DNA of 64,000 nt, taken from JAWLFI01 sp964525165. Lineage in GTDB: Bacteria; Bacteroidota; Bacteroidia; Chitinophagales; Saprospiraceae. The first letter of the stretch is position 1. Each line of letters begins with the position of its first letter. This document shows positions 18,247-25,302 of this stretch, piece after piece. A model generated the notes under the pieces. The model did no database searches, was not told where the DNA came from, and saw only the letters and a list, made by a program, of their open reading frames with translations. The stretch is from NCBI GenBank assembly GCA_964525165.1, contig CAZGGG010000001.1:62001-126000 (forward strand), read 5' to 3'. The translations under genes were made by a program, and so were the position numbers.

Positions 18247-18762
18247 CTATTTGATCCCCAGGATCCTCTTTACATCATCCGTTTTGTCGAATTCATCATT
18301 CAAAAAGAGAATTCCGGTAGTTGAACTTTTATCCAGAATGATATCAAACCCTCTTGAGTCTGCAAAACCTTGAACAGCCTTAAAGACTTCATTTTGAATA
18401 GGGGCGACCAATTCTTGTCTCTTTTGAAAGAGCTCTCCCTCCGGACCGAATTTCTGACGCTGGAGTTCACGGACTTCTTTTTCTTTATTCATGATTTCAT
18501 CTTCCTTCTGACGTTTCATATCCTCACTCAACAAGACTTGCTCTGCCTGGTACTTATTGTACATGCTTTTAATCTGATCCATTTCTTGCGCAATTTGCTG
18601 ACGCCATTTTTCTGCGATCTGATCTAATTGGTCCTGAGCTGTCTTGTAGTCAGGCATGTTAGATAAAATTTCATTTACGTCGACCACAGCCGTTCTTTGG
18701 GCATATAAACCTGTACTGGCGGTCGCTGCCAGAAACACCCATAATATCAATAACTTTTTCAT
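18247..18762 (-). CDS. OmpH/Skp-family periplasmic chaperone (proximal copy)
   Basis: This 171-residue paralogue of the following gene shares the same plan. A signal peptide (1-21, ending Y-A-Q) precedes a short V-V-D-V-N-E-I strand, then a long coiled coil (about 35-125) rich in Gln, Lys and Glu, and a C-terminal D-S-R-G-F-D-I-I-L-D-K body element. It should act in the periplasm on unfolded outer membrane proteins. The two copies differ clearly in sequence, so this is an old duplication, and mixed trimers are possible. ATG 18762 is followed directly by the signal peptide. Confidence 0.88.
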   Translation of the reverse strand: MKKLLILWVFLAATASTGLYAQRTAVVDVNEILSNMPDYKTAQDQLDQIAEKWRQQIAQEMDQIKSMYNKYQAEQVLLSEDMKRQKEDEIMNKEKEVRELQRQKFGPEGELFQKRQELVAPIQNEVFKAVQGFADSRGFDIILDKSSTTGILFLNDEFDKTDDVKRILGIK

Positions 18763-18988
18763 AATGCTTCGTTTAGGTTAACTATCCGTATCACAATAAT
18801 AATGGGAATTTAGTACTAATCAGCACAGAAGTACAGCTCTTTAACGGATTTTTAAGGAGAATTCAAAAGCTTTAACGTCTTCTTAAGGGCTGTAGGTATT
18901 CCCGAATAGATGATTTGCGGAATCAAACTCATCTTTGCTTCATCCCCTAACTCAGGATCATTATTTTTATGCCAAATTGCTTGCTGTT

Positions 18989-20467
18989 ATGTCTGAACTA
19001 TTAATCACAACTGAAGGGCTGAGTTTGGATGCCCTTGAATTGCATGATCTCGATCATGATACCATTCGATTGGATCATCAGGTGGTAGAATATGTCAGCA
19101 GATGCAGGATGTATTTGGAGTCGAAAATCAATGAAGGCGAAGATGCGTATTATGGTATTAATACAGGTTTTGGTTCTCTTTGTAATGTGATTATCTCGAA
19201 AGAGAAGCTTAATGACCTACAGCATAACCTCATTCGATCTCATGCGGCAGGAATGGGTGAAAGTGTTCCCCCAAAAATCGCCCGCTTGATTTTATTACTA
19301 AAGATTCAAAATCTTTCCTATGGCTATTCCGGAATCAGAATACAAGTCCTGCAAAGATTAGTAGACTTGTATAATATGGGGGTGGCGCCGCTTATTTTTC
19401 AGCAAGGTTCTTTAGGCGCCTCCGGGGACTTAGCGCCCTTAGCTCACCTGAGTTTGCCTCTAATTGGGGAAGGAGAAGTATGGTTCAGGGGGCAGCGCAG
19501 GCCCTCCAAAGAAGTATTGAAAGAGCTTGATATGGAACCGATTGCCTTAGCGGCAAAAGAGGGTCTGGCCTTACTTAATGGAACGCAGTTTTCAACGGCC
19601 TATGGAGTGTACGCAGCATTGCAAGCCCGGAAAATGATTCGAAAGGCCAATCAATGTGCTGCACTTTCTATGGAAGCATTTAATTGCCAACTCTCACCTT
19701 TGGACCCTGATATCCATTTCATCAGAAAGCATTCCGGACAAATGGAGTGTGCTGCAGAAATTGCCTCTTTTTTAAAGGGGTCAGACTTACATATACGTAA
19801 GGGAAAAAGCGTACAAGATCCTTATGCCTTTCGGTGTGCGCCCCAAGTTCATGGAGCGAGCCTCTCCGCGCTGAAGCATGTCGAAGATATTCTGCAACAT
19901 GAATTATATGCAGTGACAGACAATCCTAATGTTTTTCCTGCTGTAGATAAGATCTTGTCTGGTGGCAACTTTCATGCACAGCCTATTGCATTAGCATTGG
20001 ATTACTTGGCTATTGCTTTGGCTGAGATTGCAAACATATCAGAACGCAGAACCTATCAACTCTTGACAGGGGCCAGAAACTTACCCTCTTATTTGATCAG
20101 AGATGCCGGACTGCACAGTGGCTTTATGATCGCACAGTACACGGCAGCCTCGATTGTGAGTCAGAACAAACAGTACTGCAGCCCGGCCAGTGTCGATTCT
20201 ATTGTATCCAGCGTGGGGCAGGAAGACCATGTCTCCATGGCAGCCAATGCAGCAACAAAGCTTTTCAAAGTCGTAGAGAATGTTTGGAGTGTGCTCGGTA
20301 TCGAATGGATGTGTGCTTGTCAAGCCGTGGACTTAATGGATTATGGCATTGGTCCTTCTCTGGAAGAGCCCAAAACGGAATTTCGATCAAAAGTGTCCCT
20401 TTTGACTGAAGATCGGGTTCTGCATGAGGATATGAAAGAGGCTGCAGCATTTTTAAGGTATGCGTAG
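18989..20467 (+). CDS. Histidine ammonia-lyase-like aromatic amino acid lyase
   Basis: This 492-residue enzyme belongs to the MIO-dependent lyases that remove ammonia from histidine, phenylalanine or tyrosine. ATG 18989 is chosen because it places the MIO-forming triad A144-S145-G146 (in G-S-L-G-A-S-G-D-L-A-P) almost exactly where HutH has it. G-I-N-T-G-F-G-S-L lies at about 56-64. The selectivity pair is S84-H85, as in histidine lyases, rather than the F-L or H-L pairs of phenylalanine and tyrosine lyases. No other hut gene is visible. Instead it overlaps a PagL-like outer membrane gene by 8 bases, so its role in this operon is unclear. Confidence 0.85.
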   Translation: MSELLITTEGLSLDALELHDLDHDTIRLDHQVVEYVSRCRMYLESKINEGEDAYYGINTGFGSLCNVIISKEKLNDLQHNLIRSHAAGMGESVPPKIARLILLLKIQNLSYGYSGIRIQVLQRLVDLYNMGVAPLIFQQGSLGASGDLAPLAHLSLPLIGEGEVWFRGQRRPSKEVLKELDMEPIALAAKEGLALLNGTQFSTAYGVYAALQARKMIRKANQCAALSMEAFNCQLSPLDPDIHFIRKHSGQMECAAEIASFLKGSDLHIRKGKSVQDPYAFRCAPQVHGASLSALKHVEDILQHELYAVTDNPNVFPAVDKILSGGNFHAQPIALALDYLAIALAEIANISERRTYQLLTGARNLPSYLIRDAGLHSGFMIAQYTAASIVSQNKQYCSPASVDSIVSSVGQEDHVSMAANAATKLFKVVENVWSVLGIEWMCACQAVDLMDYGIGPSLEEPKTEFRSKVSLLTEDRVLHEDMKEAAAFLRYA

Positions 20468-21569
20468 ACTTTGGTTGATCTATACACTATTGTTCTGTCT
20501 TCCGTTTTTCCTATCCGGGCAGGAATCAGGCTTTGGATGGGAAATAGGAACGGGTTTTTTCATTAAACATAATCCTGAGATCTCATTTGATGTGCAGCAA
20601 CCCATGCCATTTGCGGAAGCGAAATATATATGGCAAAGCAACCACCATCTATCATGGGCAAGATATCATCGATTTCCCAACATCCAAATAGCTGCCAGAG
20701 CTCAGTTTTTAGGTGTACAGGCAACCACCGGCTGGTCATTAGCTTTATATCCTTCTTTAGATATTCCTATCATGAATAGAAGCTCCGGCAACTTTTCTTT
20801 TGTCGTGGGTAGTGGATTGAGTTACCACACAAAATATTTTGACCCGATTGGAAATGTCCAAAATAATGCAATTGGCTCCGCTTGGAATAATATCAGCCGA
20901 TTCCAATTAAAATATTCGTTTCCTTTTTTCAAGATGGGTACAGCCGCGATAGCTGCAGGATTTAATCATCTATCTAATGGCGCTACACAGTCTCCAAATA
21001 GAGGGATCAATAGCTGGAGTTTGAGCTTAGAGTGGCAAGACGTTCATTTCCGCAAGGAATCCCCGCAGGAGCCCGCAGATATGTCCGTAAAGCCCTGGAT
21101 TTTTAAAAAATGGTATTGGGATGTTCAATGGAGCACCGGTATCAGGGAAGACAAAACACCCCTAGGACCAAAATATTATGTCTACAGTCTTCAGACCGAT
21201 GTGGTTTATGCTTTTGATCCAATACAGAGATGGCGATTAGGGATAGAATGGGAACGAAATATGCAACTGGTGGATTTTTACAGCAGACAATGGCAGACAG
21301 AGAATAGAAGCGAGGCTTTACAATTGGGTAGTAGCTGGAGCATTTATATTGCTGATGAGTTTGTGTTTGGTCCCACTTCTGTTACCATTTTGCTGGGTTA
21401 TTTATGGGATAGCGGATATACGGGGATTCCTATCTATAATAAATTAGCTTTTCGCTATTATTTCTCTTTTGGAAAAGATCAAAATAAAGATCTTTATGCC
21501 ACAGTTGTTTTAAAATCCAGATTAGCAACGGCAGAATATATTGCCTTGGGAATTGGTTATCGTTTATAA
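20460..21569 (+). CDS. PagL-like outer membrane acyloxyacyl hydrolase / lipid A deacylase family
   Basis: The 369-residue product has a signal peptide (about 1-20) and a beta-barrel pattern throughout. F-N-H-L-S-N-G at 168-174 holds the His170 and Ser172 that match the catalytic pair of PagL lipid A 3-O-deacylase. The glutamate expected about 14 residues after the His is not present; the position falls in R-G-I-N. It is also much longer than PagL (about 150-190 residues), with an extra C-terminal barrel-like half. I therefore call family membership with fair confidence and activity with little. Its start overlaps the ammonia-lyase stop by 8 bases, and an M48 protease follows 9 bases later. 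Confidence 0.7.
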   Translation: MRRLWLIYTLLFCLPFFLSGQESGFGWEIGTGFFIKHNPEISFDVQQPMPFAEAKYIWQSNHHLSWARYHRFPNIQIAARAQFLGVQATTGWSLALYPSLDIPIMNRSSGNFSFVVGSGLSYHTKYFDPIGNVQNNAIGSAWNNISRFQLKYSFPFFKMGTAAIAAGFNHLSNGATQSPNRGINSWSLSLEWQDVHFRKESPQEPADMSVKPWIFKKWYWDVQWSTGIREDKTPLGPKYYVYSLQTDVVYAFDPIQRWRLGIEWERNMQLVDFYSRQWQTENRSEALQLGSSWSIYIADEFVFGPTSVTILLGYLWDSGYTGIPIYNKLAFRYYFSFGKDQNKDLYATVVLKSRLATAEYIALGIGYRL

Positions 21570-21578
21570 ATCACAAAT

Positions 21579-22370
21579 ATGAAGAAGCTGCGTTTGCTAC
21601 TAATAGGAATGGTCCTTTTATCAGTGAGTTGTGACCCCGCTACCAAATGGTGGAATGAGTTTAATTTATTTCCTGTAGACCAGGATTTACAGCTTGGGCT
21701 GCAAGTCTCACAGCAGATAGAGTCAGACCCCCAAAACTTCCCCATTCTTCCGGAAGCGGGCAATCGTGAGATTTATCAATATATCCGCTCTTTGACCAAT
21801 AAAATATTGGCTACGGGGAAGGTGAAACATAGGGATGCATTCGCCTGGCAAGTGAAGATCATTGATGACGATGAAACTCTGAATGCATTCTGTACACCAG
21901 GTGGATTTATATACGTCTATACCGGATTGATTAAATTTCTGGATACCGAATCACAACTTGCCGGGGTTATGGGCCATGAAATTGCACATGCCGACCTTCG
22001 GCATTCAACCGCCCAGATGACGAAGTTATATGGCTTGGATATCATCCGACAATTGATCACTAAAAACGCAGATCCTTCATTGGTGGAGCAAATTGCCTTA
22101 CAACTGACATCCTTGAGTTTTAGCCGGTATCATGAGTCGCAATCAGATCTTGCATCTGTTGAATATTTATGCGGTACAAATTATAATGCAGCAGGTGCCG
22201 CGGGCTTCTTTCAGAAAATGAAGACTTCCCCTCGCCCTCCTCAGTTTCTAAGTACGCATCCTGATCCGGCTAATAGAGTGAAAGCCATCACAGGCGCAGC
22301 TTTGGAGCGCAACTGTGATACCACCGGTGTGAACACAAAGACCTACGATAAGCTGAAGCAAAGATTATAA
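21579..22370 (+). CDS. M48-family zinc metalloprotease, probable lipoprotein
   Basis: The 263-residue protein starts with a hydrophobic signal ending in S-V-S-C (C18), a possible lipid attachment site, so it likely works in the periplasm. The zinc motif H133-E-I-A-H137 and the downstream glutamate in R-Y-H-E-S-Q-S-D (E186) are the three M48 ligands plus the catalytic Glu134. L-S-T-H-P-D-P-A-N-R near the end is typical of the LoiP/BepA-type periplasmic M48 enzymes, which degrade misfolded outer membrane proteins. It lacks the C-terminal TPR of BepA. Position after a PagL-like barrel gene fits an envelope role. Confidence 0.9.
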   Translation: MKKLRLLLIGMVLLSVSCDPATKWWNEFNLFPVDQDLQLGLQVSQQIESDPQNFPILPEAGNREIYQYIRSLTNKILATGKVKHRDAFAWQVKIIDDDETLNAFCTPGGFIYVYTGLIKFLDTESQLAGVMGHEIAHADLRHSTAQMTKLYGLDIIRQLITKNADPSLVEQIALQLTSLSFSRYHESQSDLASVEYLCGTNYNAAGAAGFFQKMKTSPRPPQFLSTHPDPANRVKAITGAALERNCDTTGVNTKTYDKLKQRL

Positions 22371-22375
22371 AAACA

Positions 22376-22407
22376 AAGAGCCTCTATGAAATTTCATAGA
22401 GGCTCTT
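22376..22407. terminator. Perfect 32-base palindrome, bidirectional terminator
   Basis: Two 16-base arms (22376-22391 and 22392-22407) are exact reverse complements, AAGAGCCTCTATGAAA and its partner, with AT-rich flanks. It lies between the convergent M48 and YceI genes, 6 bases past the first stop, so it most likely ends transcription from both sides. Confidence 0.75.
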
Positions 22408-22434
22408 GCATGTATTATGCTGCTCTTGCTTCGT

Positions 22435-23124
22435 TTATTCTTCAGATTTTTGAGCTACAATATCAAGAATTAGCCCAATTTCATCTTCCACGATACCATT
22501 TTTGATATCATCCACAATGGAACGAGACATGAACATAATGCCCCATTGAGTTCTATCGATGGTAAATTTGGGAGTGGTGACCTTTAACATGTTGTCCGTT
22601 TGCTTAATATTCGCTTTAAATGTGATCATTTGGGTGGTATCTCTCAAGGTAAGATTTCCGGAGACCATAGCATTTGCTGTAGAATCATTTTCCATAGCTT
22701 CCACCTTTGTGATTTCAAAGGTAGATGTAGGATACTGAGTAACATTGAAGAAATCATCTTCTCGCCCTTCTTCTAGTCCCATAAGGTGGTTTTCAAGTGA
22801 AGTCTTATAATCACCTTCCAAATCCTGATCTTCGATGGTTGTCATATCGATTAATATGGAACCACTCTCAGGCATATCGCCTTTCATTGCTATTTCGCCG
22901 GATTTCACTTTAATAATACCATTGTGTGTAGCAGATGGCTTGTAGCCTTCCCAATGGATGACGCTATTGTCTGTATCAATCGTGTACATCACAGACTCTT
23001 GAGAGGCCTGGGCAACTTCCCCTGCTTCACTTACAGTCGCATCTTCTCCGGTATTTTCGTTTCCGCATGCAACGAAAAATAGACTTCCCATCAGGAAGAC
23101 AAACAATTTGAGATTCCAATTCAT
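22435..23124 (-). CDS. YceI-family lipid-binding protein, probable lipoprotein
   Basis: YceI proteins are extended lipocalin-like barrels that hold isoprenoid or other long-chain lipids outside the cytoplasm. The 229-residue product has an export signal ending in F-V-A-C (C20), then an acidic linker of about 25 residues, and the YceI domain at about 48-225. Typical features are D-N-S-V-I-H-W-E-G-Y-K-P near its start and P-T-S-T-F-E-I-T-K-V in the middle, followed by G-N-L-T-L-R-D-T. No substrate can be assigned. It lies 24 bases after the MerR regulator on the same strand, so it may be its target or operon partner. Confidence 0.9.
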   Translation of the reverse strand: MNWNLKLFVFLMGSLFFVACGNENTGEDATVSEAGEVAQASQESVMYTIDTDNSVIHWEGYKPSATHNGIIKVKSGEIAMKGDMPESGSILIDMTTIEDQDLEGDYKTSLENHLMGLEEGREDDFFNVTQYPTSTFEITKVEAMENDSTANAMVSGNLTLRDTTQMITFKANIKQTDNMLKVTTPKFTIDRTQWGIMFMSRSIVDDIKNGIVEDEIGLILDIVAQKSEE

Positions 23125-23148
23125 AATTTGTAGGTTTTTGTTGTGAGT

Positions 23149-24042
23149 TTAATTTTTAATGCTATCCAGGAAGTCAATCGTTTCCTGTAAACTTCTTAAG
23201 TAATGCACATTAGAGGGTGGTTGTTCATCTTGGGATGCAGCTTGATAACCGGTAATCAAAATTTCAGAGTCCGGAAGTTCCTTGGATAAGTCTTTTATAT
23301 ATTCTTCTGCTGACATCCGATCCGGCTCCTCATTCATCATGGTAAAAATAAAGTCCGGGCTGTGGATTTCACAAGCATCCTGGACATCCATAAAGGTGAT
23401 GTTTTGTCCTATATTGACCACCTTGAAGTGCCGTTTGACAATTAAATAATTCATGAATAGCAAACTCAGCTCTTGCGATTCCCCTTCTGGAAGATAAATC
23501 AGAAAAGAGTGCGCTTCTTTTTGTGGAGGGAGTTTACGCTTCGCTTCCTCAATAGCGACAATTATTTTCTGGCGGATAGCATAGCTCATAAAGTTCTCCT
23601 GCACGGGCTTAATGGCTCCGGTGATCCATAAAAGGCTCAATTTGTCCAATAAGGGATAAATGACTTCCAACATAGTTCGTTCAAAGCCCATTTCTTCTAT
23701 ATTGCTGTTGATGATATCATCAAATGCATACTCGTCCAGATCGATCATGGCAATAGTCAAAGCATCGAGCTGATGTCGGTCCTCTTGTCCTGTGGAAGAA
23801 ATTTTCCTTGCTTCAGCGGTAATTTTTTCGTGGCTCATGGCCGCAATCTGAGATATCCGGAAACCATTTCTTTTGAGGATGGCGACATTGATCAGCAAGC
23901 GGAGATCTTTGTCTTTATAATATCGGATATTCGTGGATGTACGTTCAGGTTGGATAAGGTCATAGCGTTTCTCCCACATACGTATGGTATGCGCTTTGAT
24001 GCCAGAGAGTTTTTCTAGATCGCTGATGGAGTAAACTGCCAC
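23149..24042 (-). CDS. MerR-family regulator with CarH-like but ligand-poor cobalamin-binding domain
   Basis: The 297-residue protein has an N-terminal MerR winged helix (about 3-72, with R-M-W-E-K-R-Y at 21-27), a four-helix bundle (about 90-170) and a Rossmann-like B12-binding domain (about 175-290), the plan of the light sensor CarH. Two cobalamin motifs are altered: the W-x9-E-H motif reads W139-x9-E149-N150, and the E-x-H-x-x-G loop that carries the lower axial histidine reads E188-S-Q190-E-L-S193. It may bind cobalamin poorly or not at all. CarH homologues in this phylum usually sit beside carotenoid genes; none is present here, and YceI follows 24 bases downstream. Confidence 0.85.
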   Translation of the reverse strand: MAVYSISDLEKLSGIKAHTIRMWEKRYDLIQPERTSTNIRYYKDKDLRLLINVAILKRNGFRISQIAAMSHEKITAEARKISSTGQEDRHQLDALTIAMIDLDEYAFDDIINSNIEEMGFERTMLEVIYPLLDKLSLLWITGAIKPVQENFMSYAIRQKIIVAIEEAKRKLPPQKEAHSFLIYLPEGESQELSLLFMNYLIVKRHFKVVNIGQNITFMDVQDACEIHSPDFIFTMMNEEPDRMSAEEYIKDLSKELPDSEILITGYQAASQDEQPPSNVHYLRSLQETIDFLDSIKN

Positions 24043-24156
24043 GTTTTAAGATTTCTGGTTATTCTTTCTAATCTTTATAACAACTTGAATCAAATAGATG
24101 TTTAATTGAAAGGAATTCATATTGTGAACGTCCCCTAAAAAGAAAGATAGCTAAAA

Positions 24157-25302
24157 ATGAATATTGGAATAGTTTGTTACCCAACTTTTGGTGGATCAGG
24201 TGTAATTGCGACAGAATTAGGTTTAGGATTAGCTAAGAGAGGACATAAGGTACATTTCATTACCTATAGCCGCCCGGCTCGTCTTTCGGGATTTCAAGAG
24301 AATGTATTTTTTCACGAAGTCACAGCTATGGAATATCCCTTGTTTGATTTTTCACCCTATGAGTCTGCCTTAGCCAGTAAGTTGGTTGACGTTGCTCGAT
24401 ACGAAGAGTTGGACATTTTGCACGTTCATTATGCGGTACCCCATGCCTCTGTAGCTTATACAGCAAAGAAAATATTATTGACCAAAGGAAAGTACCTGCC
24501 GACGGTTACAACACTACATGGTACAGATATTACACTAGTAGGAAATGATCGATCTTTTAAAAGTGTGGTCGAATTTGGCATCAATAAATCAGATGGGGTA
24601 ACAGCTGTCTCTAACTTTTTGAGAGAAGAAACATTCTCAAAATTTAATGTAGAAAATGAGATTAAGGTCATTTATAACTTTATCGACCAAAACCGATTCA
24701 AGCGAGAAAATAAAGAGCATTTTAGAAATCTATTAGCCCCTCATGGTGAGGCCATCATGATGCACACCTCTAATTTTAGAAAGGTCAAGAGAGTAGAAGA
24801 TACCCTCTATATGTTGCAGAAAGTCAGGGCTGAACATCCTACCATACTGCTGTTGGTGGGCGATGGGCCGGAACGTACAAGATTGGAAAAAATGGCCAGA
24901 GATATGGGATTGGGTACTTGTGTGCGATTTCTGGGTAAACAAGAGGCGATAGAAGAGCTATTGTCTATAGCAGACCTCTTTGTCTTACCTTCCGGAAATG
25001 AAAGTTTTGGTCTTGCGGCATTGGAAGCTATGGCTTGCGAAGTGCCGGTCATCTCTTCAAATGCCGGTGGATTGCCGGAGGTCAATATCCATGCTCAAAC
25101 AGGTTATCTGCATGAGGTCGGTGATGTGGATGCGATGGCCCAATATGCACTGAAGTTATTGAAAGACCCGGAGCTTCTGACAGAATTTCGCCAAAATGCA
25201 TTGAATCAGGCAAATGACCACGCCTTAACCCTCAAGGTTGAAGAGTATGAAAAATATTATCAAGAGGTGTATGAGCGATCTATGTATCCGAAAAAATCCT
25301 AG
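24157..25302 (+). CDS. bshA: N-acetyl-alpha-D-glucosaminyl L-malate synthase BshA
   Basis: BshA transfers GlcNAc from UDP-GlcNAc to L-malate, the first step of bacillithiol synthesis. The 381-residue GT-B, family 4 glycosyltransferase carries hallmark stretches of the family: C-Y-P-T-F-G-G-S-G-V-I-A-T-E-L-G at 7-22, H-V-H-Y-A-V-P-H-A at about 89-97, and L-H-G-T-D-I-T-L-V-G at about 119-128. The C-terminal nucleotide-binding half includes P-S-G-N-E-S-F-G-L-A-A-L-E-A-M-A. It stands alone here with the other bsh genes not in view. Its stop overlaps that of porZ on the other strand by 4 bases. Confidence 0.94.
   Translation: MNIGIVCYPTFGGSGVIATELGLGLAKRGHKVHFITYSRPARLSGFQENVFFHEVTAMEYPLFDFSPYESALASKLVDVARYEELDILHVHYAVPHASVAYTAKKILLTKGKYLPTVTTLHGTDITLVGNDRSFKSVVEFGINKSDGVTAVSNFLREETFSKFNVENEIKVIYNFIDQNRFKRENKEHFRNLLAPHGEAIMMHTSNFRKVKRVEDTLYMLQKVRAEHPTILLLVGDGPERTRLEKMARDMGLGTCVRFLGKQEAIEELLSIADLFVLPSGNESFGLAALEAMACEVPVISSNAGGLPEVNIHAQTGYLHEVGDVDAMAQYALKLLKDPELLTEFRQNALNQANDHALTLKVEEYEKYYQEVYERSMYPKKS

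Noticed and set aside
22376..22407. The 32-base perfect palindrome as a phage or recombinase site
   Set aside because: It lies between convergent genes, just after a stop codon, with A- and T-rich flanks, so a bidirectional terminator explains it.
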